This document shows, piece after piece, positions 1-5,600 of a stretch of 7,824 nt of DNA (position 1 is the stretch's first letter; each line of letters opens with the position of its first letter). Location: NCBI GenBank assembly GCA_905236465.1, contig CAJOQA010000206.1:1-7824 (forward strand), in the 5' to 3' direction. The translations under genes and the position numbers were made by a program. Origin of the DNA: an uncultured Treponema sp. GTDB lineage: Bacteria; Spirochaetota; Spirochaetia; Treponematales; Treponemataceae. The notes under the pieces are model-generated. The model was not told the DNA's origin. It did not search any database and saw nothing but the letters and a program-made list of their open reading frames with translations.

Positions 1-210
1 AGGAACTATATACTTTTTGTCTATTCCAAAGGGAAGTTTTAAGTGGGGACCTGGACCTAATGTTTGGTTATACCTGCCAAAACGGGTGAGAACAGCTTGT
101 TCATCTGGATTTACTATAAAAAAGGAAGAAAATATGAGTATAATAACAAGAAGACCTATAATACCCACCACAACATAATGAAGCGAAAGTTTTAAATCTT
201 TTTTTTTCAA
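1..210 (-). CDS. hflK: HflK-like SPFH/band-7 membrane protein, N-terminal 70 residues only (gene runs off left edge)
   Basis: The reverse complement gives an open frame of 70 codons to the window edge. It has a short basic N-terminus (KKKDLK), one hydrophobic membrane segment at about residues 11-33, then the start of an SPFH domain: NPDEQAVLTRFGRY at about 34-47, a GPGPHLKLPFGID block at about 52-64, then KKYIVP. The EQAV-x-RFG and GPG-H-KLPFGI signatures are typical of HflK, the partner of HflC that binds and modulates the FtsH protease at the membrane. HflC or another stomatin-like protein is the alternative, since most of the protein is missing. The start is TTG at 208-210: it has AAGGGG five bases upstream and no in-frame ATG nearby. 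There is no long Gly/Pro-rich N-terminal extension like that of enterobacterial HflK. The gene is divergent from iorA. Confidence 0.82.
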   Translation of the reverse strand, partial: MKKKDLKLSLHYVVVGIIGLLVIILIFSSFFIVNPDEQAVLTRFGRYNQTLGPGPHLKLPFGIDKKYIVP

Positions 211-234
211 AGCTGTCCCCTTATGAATTATTTT

Positions 235-263
235 TCTATATAATAAGGTATAAAAAATTGCAG
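235..263 (-). promoter_or_regulatory. Possible promoter for the hflK-like gene
   Basis: Read on the minus strand, CTGCAA (258-263) and TATAGA (235-240) are separated by 17 bases and lie about 25 bases before the AAGGGG ribosome-binding site. Both hexamers are imperfect and the region is AT-rich, so other -10 choices exist. Confidence 0.25.
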
Positions 264-287
264 TAAAAGGCAAGTATTTGTAGAGGG

Positions 288-316
288 TGGAAAAATATTT
301 TGCTTAGGTATATAAT
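288..316 (+). promoter_or_regulatory. Probable iorA promoter
   Basis: A perfect -10 hexamer TATAAT lies at 311-316. It is preceded at 17 bases by TGGAAA (288-293), a 4/6 match to the -35 consensus. A start near 323 would give a leader of about 30 nt carrying GAGG (341-344), seven bases before the iorA ATG. Confidence 0.55.
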
Positions 317-351
317 AGACAGAATACACAGCATATACACGAGGATTTTCA

Positions 352-2106
352 ATGAAAGAACTAATGTTGGGAAATAAAGCTATAGCTAGGGGGCTTTATG
401 AAGCTGGCTGCACACTTGCATCTTCTTACCCTGGAACTCCAAGTACAGAAGTTACAGAAGAAGCTGCGGCCTACAAAGAAATATACTGCGAATGGGCACC
501 AAATGAAAAGGTTGCCCTTGAGACCGCCTTTGGAGCTAGCCTTGCGGGAAGAAGGGCTTTTTGTGCCATGAAGCATGTCGGCCTGAATGTTGCCGCAGAC
601 CCCCTCTTTACCATGTCATATACGGGGGTGAACGGTGGCCTTATAGTAAATGTTGCCGATGACCCAGGAATGCATTCTTCGCAGAACGAGCAGGATAGCC
701 GCCACTATGCAATAGCCGCAAAACTGCCAATGCTTGAGCCAAGTAATTCAGAAGAAGCCTTGTACTTTACAAAAAAAGCATTCGAAATTTCAGAGAACTT
801 TGACACTCCGGTCTTATTGAAGATGTGTACTCGTGTTTCTCATTCCCAAAGCCTTGTTGAAACAGGCAAAAGACTTGAACTAGCGCCAAAAGCCTATGTA
901 AAAAATGCGGCAAAGTATGTAATGGCACCTGCTAACGCAAAAAAACGGCATCCCTTTGTAGAAGAAAGGACAAAAAAACTTGCTGAATTTGCAGAAACTT
1001 CTGATTTGAACAGGCTTGAGATGGCAAGTGCTACAGATTCACTTAATCTTGGAATAATTACTTCTAGTACCTGCTATCAGTATGCAAAGGAAGTTTTTGG
1101 AAACCGTGCCTCTATCTTAAAACTGGGTATGGTCTGGCCACTTCCAGAAAAACTGATAAGGGATTTTGCCACAAAGGTTGACCGCCTAGTTGTAATAGAA
1201 GAGCTTGACCCCATAATTGAAAGCTTAGTAAAGGCGCTGGGAATAAAAGTTGAGGGTAAGAATCTTTTTCCTCTAGTAGGGGAATTTTCTCAAAGTTTGA
1301 TTGCAGAAAAATTGGGTAAAGACTACGGCATAACAAAGGGAGAAGGTTGCAAAAGCATAGAAGATTTACCTGTCCGCCCCCCTGTTATGTGTTCAGGTTG
1401 TCCGCATAGGGGGCTTTTCTATACCCTAAGCAAGCAGAAATGTACCGTTATGGGAGACATAGGTTGCTACACGCTAGGGGCTGTTGCTCCTTTAAATGCA
1501 ATGGATACAACTGAATGTATGGGTGCTTCTATAAGCTCAACCCACGGCTTTAACAAGGCAAACTTAGGGGAATCTGAAGGCAGAACTGTAGCTGTTATTG
1601 GGGATTCTACTTTTATGCACTCGGGAATGACGGGGCTTGCGACAATTGCCTATAACCAAAGTAATTCAACAGTTATTATCTTAGACAATTCCATAACAGG
1701 AATGACAGGTCATCAGCAAAATCCTACGACAGGCTACAACCTAAGGGGCGATCCTGCCGGAAAGATAGACCTAGAAGCTCTTTGCAAAGCATTAGGCATT
1801 AAGCGCGTTAGGGTTTGTGACCCATATAATCTAGAAGAGACAGACAAGGCTGTAAAAGAAGAGCTTGCGGTAAAAGAACCTTCCGTAATAATCAGCAGAA
1901 GACCCTGTGCCTTATTAAAATATGTAAAGCACAATCCACCCCTTAGGGTAAATGCTGAAAAATGCCGTAGTTGCAAGGCCTGCATGAAGTTGGGCTGCCC
2001 TTCATTGAGCTTTAAGGAAGGAAAGGCCTTTGTTGATAAAACCCAGTGCGTCGGTTGTGGGGTTTGTGAGCAGCTATGTAAGTTTTCTGCTTTTGAAAAA
2101 AATTAA
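352..2106 (+). CDS. iorA: Indolepyruvate ferredoxin oxidoreductase, alpha subunit (IorA)
   Basis: IorA is the thiamine-diphosphate subunit of the enzyme that oxidatively decarboxylates aryl-pyruvates (indolepyruvate, phenylpyruvate and relatives from aromatic amino acid transamination) to aryl-acetyl-CoA while reducing ferredoxin. It acts in the cytoplasm of anaerobes. The 584 residues match the family's usual length. In order: an N-terminal pyrimidine-binding region with GNKAIARGLYEAG and SSYPGTPSTE (about residues 8-31), a middle domain, CSGCPHRG (347-354), GDIGCYTLG (368-376), and a TPP/Mg motif GDS (417-419) leading to DNS (445-447) and GMTGHQ (450-455). A C-terminal ferredoxin-like part has eight Cys for two 4Fe-4S clusters: C538, C541, C544, C549 and C566, C569, C572, C576. 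The ATG at 352 has GAGG seven bases upstream. IorB, the usual partner, is not adjacent: the next gene is a tRNA and the upstream gene is divergent. After C576 there is Lys where Pro is common. Confidence 0.95.
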   Translation: MKELMLGNKAIARGLYEAGCTLASSYPGTPSTEVTEEAAAYKEIYCEWAPNEKVALETAFGASLAGRRAFCAMKHVGLNVAADPLFTMSYTGVNGGLIVNVADDPGMHSSQNEQDSRHYAIAAKLPMLEPSNSEEALYFTKKAFEISENFDTPVLLKMCTRVSHSQSLVETGKRLELAPKAYVKNAAKYVMAPANAKKRHPFVEERTKKLAEFAETSDLNRLEMASATDSLNLGIITSSTCYQYAKEVFGNRASILKLGMVWPLPEKLIRDFATKVDRLVVIEELDPIIESLVKALGIKVEGKNLFPLVGEFSQSLIAEKLGKDYGITKGEGCKSIEDLPVRPPVMCSGCPHRGLFYTLSKQKCTVMGDIGCYTLGAVAPLNAMDTTECMGASISSTHGFNKANLGESEGRTVAVIGDSTFMHSGMTGLATIAYNQSNSTVIILDNSITGMTGHQQNPTTGYNLRGDPAGKIDLEALCKALGIKRVRVCDPYNLEETDKAVKEELAVKEPSVIISRRPCALLKYVKHNPPLRVNAEKCRSCKACMKLGCPSLSFKEGKAFVDKTQCVGCGVCEQLCKFSAFEKN

Positions 2107-2125
2107 ATAAAAAAGCGCAAGTATC

Positions 2126-2155
2126 TTGACACTCCTTAGTTTTTTTTGTTAAAAT
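2126..2155 (+). promoter_or_regulatory. Promoter of the tRNA-Ala gene
   Basis: A consensus -35 TTGACA (2126-2131) and a good -10 TAAAAT (2150-2155) are 18 bases apart. Transcription would begin around 2162, a few bases before the mature tRNA 5' end at 2168. The promoter lies 20 bases after the iorA stop. I see no clear intrinsic terminator between iorA and the tRNA, so read-through from iorA is also possible. Confidence 0.7.
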
Positions 2156-2167
2156 AAGACTAAACAT

Positions 2168-2241
2168 GGGGGTGTAGCTCACCTGGCTAGAGCGTTTGCA
2201 TGGCATGCAAGAGGTAACCGGTTCAAGTCCGGTCATCTCCA
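2168..2241 (+). tRNA. tRNA-Ala, anticodon GGC
   Basis: A full cloverleaf can be drawn by hand. The acceptor stem is GGGGGTG with CATCTCC. The D arm is GCTC/GAGC with a nine-base loop containing GG. The anticodon stem is TTTGC/GCAAG around loop ATGGCAT, giving anticodon GGC, which reads GCC and GCU alanine codons. The T arm is ACCGG/CCGGT with loop TTCAAGT, and the discriminator is A. The third acceptor pair is G3-U70, the classic identity element for alanyl-tRNA synthetase, which confirms the assignment. The 3' CCA is not encoded (the sequence continues TAA), so it must be added after transcription. It stands alone, between iorA and a terminator. Confidence 0.96.
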
Positions 2242-2242
2242 T

Positions 2243-2275
2243 AAAGCAGTTTGAGAAATCAGACTGCTTTTTTTT
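2243..2275 (+). terminator. Intrinsic terminator after tRNA-Ala
   Basis: A 12-bp stem (2243-2254 with 2259-2270, one G-T pair) is closed by a GAAA tetraloop and followed by an unbroken run of eight T (2268-2275, the first three belonging to the stem). It starts two bases after the tRNA end. On the minus strand the same hairpin is followed by only a short T stretch, so it may also stop the converging DUF456 operon, but less efficiently. Confidence 0.93.
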
Positions 2276-2280
2276 GCCTT

Positions 2281-2769
2281 CTACAATAGGGCCTTAATTA
2301 AAAGGACTAAGAAAGAAAGGGCTAGGATAAGACGGAGACCGGTACCTGTCAGGAAACCCAAAAAAGCATACGTTGCAGATTTCACAGCCCTATTTAAATC
2401 GCTTCTGTCGTGAATAAGTTCGCCTATTAAGGCACCGATAAAGGGACCTAAAAAAATCAGTATTATGTTACCTGTTAAAGCCCCAACAAAGGCCCCGATT
2501 GTAGAACCCCAGGAGCCAGCCTTTGAACCGCCAACTTTTTTGGTAAAATAAGCGGGTACAAGAGAATTTATTATTTCAACAACTACAGTTACAACTGCCA
2601 TTATAATCAAAAGTTTCCATGAAATAAGTTCGTTTTTTGCAAAGTGGGCAAGCAAAAGTCCTAGCCAGCAAAAGGGGCTTCCTGGAAGAATAGGAATAAT
2701 GCAGCCTATAATTCCAATTGTAATACAAAAAAAAGCAAGGACTAAAAGGAATATTCCTAAAGCAGTCAT
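2281..2769 (-). CDS. DUF456 family small integral membrane protein
   Basis: The 162-residue protein is almost entirely hydrophobic, with about four or five membrane segments (roughly residues 4-27, 32-43, 52-71, 89-118 and 133-160). It carries DUF456 hallmarks: IPILPGSPFCWLGLLL (about 25-40), a YFTKKVGGSKAGSWGSTIG block (about 74-92), and the glycine-rich GPFIGALIGEL (108-118) that resembles a glycine zipper. It should sit in the inner membrane; the family has no established biochemical function, and I do not propose one. The start is ATG at 2767-2769, with AAGGAG five bases upstream (2775-2780); the frame extends further to a TTG inside the regulator gene, but that has no comparable site. 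It is last in a minus-strand operon, 16 bases after the stop of the LacI-family regulator. Its stop lies just beyond the tRNA terminator. Confidence 0.88.
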   Translation of the reverse strand: MTALGIFLLVLAFFCITIGIIGCIIPILPGSPFCWLGLLLAHFAKNELISWKLLIIMAVVTVVVEIINSLVPAYFTKKVGGSKAGSWGSTIGAFVGALTGNIILIFLGPFIGALIGELIHDRSDLNRAVKSATYAFLGFLTGTGLRLILALSFLVLLIKALL

Positions 2770-2785
2770 GTTTTCTCCTTGATTT

Positions 2786-3811
2786 TTAGCAGCTTTGCCT
2801 GATAACAAGATTTGTCGGCAAACTTATGCAAACAGCCCCCTGCTCTTGGTTAGCAGTGCCATTAACTATCATCTCTACAGCCCGTTCCCCCATTGCTGAC
2901 TTTTGAACATTCATCGTAGTTAGCGGTGGATTTGTATACCCTGAAGTTTCTATATTGTCTATGCTTATCAGGGCAACGGAATCAGGAACACTTATCTTTT
3001 CTTCGTTCAGGAAGCAAAGAGCACCGATTGCAACTTCGTCAGACCCACAGATAATGGCCCTGGGCAAAAGGGATTTTTTTCTCATCTCTTTTATAGCTGA
3101 ATAACCTGCTGACATTGTAAAGGCTGGGGCAGTGTAAAGACTTTGCGGTTCCAGGTTATGCTCTAGCATCGACTGCTTTACCCCCATAATCCTGTCATCA
3201 TTTTGACCTATATAGGCTATTGAATTATAGCCTTTTAGAAATAAGTGGTCGGCGGCTTTTTTTGCTGAATCCTGCCTGTCAAAAATTATGCTACAAAGCC
3301 CTGGTCCCTTCCATTCAACACAGACGATTTTTTTTATTCTTTCCTTGATTCTTTCAATTATCTCTTCATCTTGCCTGTTTTTTATGCAAAGGTCTGTGGA
3401 AATCATTATCAGACCGCCTATTTCTTCTGAATGGATAAGCTCGTTAAAGAGAACGGGATCTTTTAGTTCATCAAAAAAACGGATAAAATGAATGTGGTAT
3501 TTGTTTTCGTGGGCAGCTGTATAAATTCCTTGAATTATTTCTGCGTAGTAGGGGCGGCGGAAAACATCTGCATTGCAAAGGACTATTCCAATCTGTTTTT
3601 GGACAAAAATATCCCGTCCCTGCTGAAGGGCTTGGGCTGCCTTGTTGGGCCTGTAGCCCAAACGATCTATTGCCTCTAGTATTCTCTGCCGAGTTTCCGG
3701 GGCAACAGACCGACCCTTGCTTCCGCTTATCACATAGCTGACCATGCTACGGGTAACACCCGCTTCTTTTGCCACATCATTTTGAGTTACGTTTTTTTCT
3801 GAACTCTCCAA
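2786..3811 (-). CDS. LacI/GalR-family transcriptional regulator
   Basis: A 341-residue protein of normal LacI-family length. The N-terminal helix-turn-helix covers about residues 9-30 (TQNDVAKEAGVT, then MVSYVISG). It is followed by RQRILEAIDRLGYRPN (41-56) and a hinge helix KAAQALQQGR (57-66), with Leu62 in the position that inserts into the operator minor groove. From about 72 it is a periplasmic-binding-protein-like effector domain: IGIVLCN (74-80), YYAEIIQGIY (88-97), FDRQDSAKKAADHL (177-190), CGSDEVAIGAL (255-265) and NPPLTTMNV (294-302). Such proteins usually sense a sugar or nucleoside-like ligand, but no sugar genes are nearby and the ligand cannot be read from the sequence. The start appears to be TTG (3809-3811) with GAGG eight bases upstream; no in-frame ATG exists. 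It lies 10 bases after the secreted-protein gene and 16 before the DUF456 gene, so it probably regulates its own operon. See the finding on the A7 run at its 5' end. Confidence 0.93.
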   Translation of the reverse strand: MESSEKNVTQNDVAKEAGVTRSMVSYVISGSKGRSVAPETRQRILEAIDRLGYRPNKAAQALQQGRDIFVQKQIGIVLCNADVFRRPYYAEIIQGIYTAAHENKYHIHFIRFFDELKDPVLFNELIHSEEIGGLIMISTDLCIKNRQDEEIIERIKERIKKIVCVEWKGPGLCSIIFDRQDSAKKAADHLFLKGYNSIAYIGQNDDRIMGVKQSMLEHNLEPQSLYTAPAFTMSAGYSAIKEMRKKSLLPRAIICGSDEVAIGALCFLNEEKISVPDSVALISIDNIETSGYTNPPLTTMNVQKSAMGERAVEMIVNGTANQEQGAVCISLPTNLVIRQSC

Positions 3812-3821
3812 AGCTCCATCC

Positions 3822-4562
3822 TCATTTTTGCTTTAACGGGGGAACTTCCAATCCGCCGTTAAAATCAATTTTTATTGAATCATTCTTTGTGTCTTCCTGC
3901 CAGACCAAAGAAGAACTTGACGGCACAACATCGCAGACATGGGTGGTTCCGTTTAGCCTAGGGTTTTCCTTTTCCCAGTATTCGGATGTTATGGCAACAA
4001 GCCTGAGCGTGTCAGTCGGGTAAGAAACACCGGTGTTGTCCTTTATGCCAATCAGGCTGAAGGTGTATGTTATGCTGTTGCCTTCCCCCTCAAGGGTGTA
4101 GATGCCTGTGGCATCATCCTTTTTCCACTTTGCGGTTGTCCGCATATTGTTGCTTTTTATCCCCTGGCCCACAATCTCAATGCCATTGAATTCTATGCTG
4201 CTCTTTGCGGTTGTATAGGTTGCGGGATTCCTCCAAAGGCGGTCTGGAAAAAGTGTCTTTTCCGTACCTATGTTGATATTGTCCACAAGTATGACAATCC
4301 TGTCGTTGTATTTGAAGGCTGGAGTTCCGTTGAATTCTAGGGTGACCGCGACAGACTTTCCGTCATTAGTCACGGACATAGACTTGATGTCCCTGTTTAT
4401 TCCTTCATCCTGAGTATTCAGCGGTTTTGTATCAGTTGAAGAGACTGTCACGCTTTCAAATACACTTCCGTCAGCAGGCTTTTCCCTCTTGTTCTTAGGG
4501 GCTGCGAAGACAGTTGTTACGGCAACTGCAAAAACAAAAAAAATTACAAATGTGTTTTTCAT
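3822..4562 (-). CDS. Secreted or periplasmic protein of unknown function
   Basis: I do not recognise a named family. The 246-residue product starts with a clear type I signal peptide: MKNTF, a hydrophobic core (about residues 5-17) and a VFA-A cleavage site after residue 20. A basic stretch (KNKREK) and a Thr/Ser-rich linker follow. The mature part alternates short beta-type segments rich in Thr, Val, Ile and Asn, for example SMSVTNDGKSVAVTLEF (61-77), DRIVILVDN (87-95) and NSITYTFSLIGI (162-173). This suggests a beta-sandwich, perhaps like the carbohydrate-binding or DOMON-like modules of extracellular glycan enzymes; that is inference only. A single Cys (C210) remains in the mature protein and there is no lipobox. 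The start is ATG 4560-4562 with AGAGG seven bases upstream; an upstream in-frame ATG at 4655 lies inside the promoter and is rejected. It is first in the operon, and its TGA stop overlaps an ATG 10 bases before the regulator start. Confidence 0.85.
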   Translation of the reverse strand: MKNTFVIFFVFAVAVTTVFAAPKNKREKPADGSVFESVTVSSTDTKPLNTQDEGINRDIKSMSVTNDGKSVAVTLEFNGTPAFKYNDRIVILVDNINIGTEKTLFPDRLWRNPATYTTAKSSIEFNGIEIVGQGIKSNNMRTTAKWKKDDATGIYTLEGEGNSITYTFSLIGIKDNTGVSYPTDTLRLVAITSEYWEKENPRLNGTTHVCDVVPSSSSLVWQEDTKNDSIKIDFNGGLEVPPLKQK

Positions 4563-4601
4563 AACTAACCTCTTAAAAACTAAAAAATCTACAAAGGGCA
4601 A

Positions 4602-4617
4602 AGGTAACATGTTTGCA
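4602..4617. promoter_or_regulatory. Candidate operator (imperfect 16-bp palindrome)
   Basis: The bases AGGTAACATGTTTGCA differ at three positions from the perfect palindrome TGCAAACATGTTTGCA. The inner eight bases AACATGTT are fully symmetric. The site falls between the predicted operon start near 4632 and the ATG at 4562, a common repressor position. The right half recurs exactly at 4740-4748. Binding by the LacI-family protein is inference; many LacI-family operators have a central CG, which this lacks. Confidence 0.3.
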
Positions 4618-4638
4618 GTTTTTAGAGTTTTATTAGTT

Positions 4639-4666
4639 ATTATACAAAAAAACATATCTTTGTAAA
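4639..4666 (-). promoter_or_regulatory. Promoter of the secreted protein-LacI-DUF456 operon
   Basis: On the minus strand TTTACA (4661-4666) and a perfect TATAAT (4639-4644) are 16 bases apart. A start near 4632 would give a leader of about 70 nt before the ATG at 4562. This is the best -10/-35 pair in the divergent intergenic region. Confidence 0.6.
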
Positions 4667-4762
4667 ACCTTTCTTGAAGAATAAACCCGTGAGACCGACA
4701 CGTGTATATGCAAAGAGTATACTATTCTTTTAAAAAAAATGCAAACATATTCAGCAAAAGAA

Positions 4763-4771
4763 TGCTATAAT
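4763..4771 (+). promoter_or_regulatory. Extended -10 promoter of the sirtuin gene
   Basis: TGC-TATAAT (TG at 4763-4764, TATAAT at 4766-4771) forms an extended -10 element. No good -35 is seen 16-18 bases upstream, as is usual for extended -10 promoters. Transcription would start at or within a base or two of the ATG at 4779, so the message would be leaderless. Confidence 0.6.
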
Positions 4772-4778
4772 TAATATT

Positions 4779-5522
4779 ATGGAAAATCAAATTCAACAAT
4801 TACAGGAATACATTGACAATGCGAATAATATTGTCTTTTTTGGAGGGGCAGGGGTTTCGACAGAAAGTGGCATCCCTGACTTTCGCAGCGTGGACGGCCT
4901 TTATAACCAAAAGTGGGATTATCCGCCTGAAGAAATTCTAAGCGCGGATTTTTTTAGGACTAACCCCAAGGAATTTTACCGTTTTTATAGGGAAAAAATC
5001 CTGATTTCAGGGATAAAGCCCAATGCAGCTCATTTAAAGCTTGCTGAATTGGAGGCTGCCGGAAAACTGAAGGCTGTGATTACGCAAAATATTGACGGGT
5101 TGCACCAGGCGGCAGCTAGCAAGAATGTTTTGGAGCTGCACGGCAGTACTTTAAGGAACCACTGCCCCCGTTGCAATGCCTTTTATGACTTTGATTATAT
5201 TGTAAGCCACAAAGATTCAAACGGACTACCCCTTTGCTCTACCCCCTCTTGTGGTGCGGTAATCAAGCCTGATGTTGTTCTTTACGGGGAAAATCTTGAT
5301 GAAGGCGTAATTAGTAAAACCTTGCAGGCCTTGCAGTCAGCGGACCTGCTTATTATAGGGGGAACTTCGCTGACCGTTTACCCTGCGGCTGGATTTATCC
5401 GCTCATTTACGGGGGATAAGCTGGTGCTAATAAATAAAGGTGAAACCCCAAATGATTCCCTTGCTGATTTGGTAATACATGATAGTATAGGGAAGGTTTT
5501 GGGTCAGATTAAGGTAAAATAG
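4779..5522 (+). CDS. NAD-dependent protein deacylase, Sir2 (sirtuin) family
   Basis: Sirtuins remove acetyl or other acyl groups from protein lysines, consuming NAD and releasing nicotinamide and O-acyl-ADP-ribose. The 247 residues are the normal single-domain bacterial length. Visible motifs: Rossmann NAD loop GGAGVSTESGIPDFR (22-36), FYRFYREK (66-73), QNIDGLH (103-109), and catalytic His121 in LELHGS. The structural zinc site has Cys129, Cys132, Cys153 and Cys158. KPDVVLYGENL (163-173) and GTSLTVYPA (195-203) complete the NAD and peptide grooves. All key residues are intact, so it should be active. The GLYNQKWDYPPEEIL stretch (40-54) is of the common bacterial deacetylase kind, and I see no clear sign of the Tyr/Arg pair of desuccinylase-type enzymes. 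The start at 4779 is supported by family alignment, yet it has no Shine-Dalgarno sequence and sits seven bases after TATAAT. It is divergent from the LacI operon and convergent with tex. Substrates are unknown. Confidence 0.95.
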   Translation: MENQIQQLQEYIDNANNIVFFGGAGVSTESGIPDFRSVDGLYNQKWDYPPEEILSADFFRTNPKEFYRFYREKILISGIKPNAAHLKLAELEAAGKLKAVITQNIDGLHQAAASKNVLELHGSTLRNHCPRCNAFYDFDYIVSHKDSNGLPLCSTPSCGAVIKPDVVLYGENLDEGVISKTLQALQSADLLIIGGTSLTVYPAAGFIRSFTGDKLVLINKGETPNDSLADLVIHDSIGKVLGQIKVK

Positions 5523-5553
5523 AAGGGTATCAGATAGCTTTACTATATTATAG

Positions 5554-5592
5554 CCTAAGAGCCCCCGAAACTAGTTCGGGGTGACACTTAGG
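5554..5592. repeat. Nested palindrome between convergent genes, probable dispersed REP-like element
   Basis: An outer 6-bp stem CCTAAG/CTTAGG (5554-5559 with 5587-5592) encloses a 7-bp stem CCCCGAA/TTCGGGG (5563-5569 with 5575-5581) around loop ACTAG. The internal loops are 3 and 5 bases. There is no T-run directly after it on either strand, so it is not a standard intrinsic terminator, although it could still stall polymerase or protect the 3' ends of both the sirtuin and tex messages. Read on the minus strand, the core TGTCACCCCGAACTAGTTTC resembles short palindromic repeats that I recall as scattered through many bacterial genomes. That resemblance is from memory. Confidence 0.6.
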
Positions 5593-5600
5593 AAAAACAA

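Noticed and set aside
2107..2150. Possible intrinsic terminator for iorA before the T-run at 2140-2147
   Set aside because: No stable hairpin precedes the T-run; the best pairing has three bases, a mismatch and almost no loop. The stretch is better explained as the spacer of the tRNA promoter.
2012..2242. Minus-strand ORF of 76 codons beginning MEMTGLEPVTSC
   Set aside because: It is the antisense of the tRNA-Ala gene plus the end of iorA. Peptides like this are a well-known spurious product of reading tRNA genes backwards.
2770..2808. 13-residue extension of the DUF456 protein to a TTG inside the regulator gene
   Set aside because: The ATG at 2769 has a perfectly spaced AAGGAG and the family domain begins there.
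4563..4655. 31-residue N-terminal extension of the secreted protein (ATG at 4655)
   Set aside because: It lies across the predicted -10 region, lacks a ribosome-binding site, and would bury the signal peptide; the ATG at 4562 has AGAGG well placed.
4698..4705. Perfect 8-bp palindrome ACACGTGT with central CG, as a LacI operator
   Set aside because: The symmetry does not extend beyond eight bases and no second copy is seen; an isolated 8-mer palindrome is weak evidence, so it is only noted here.
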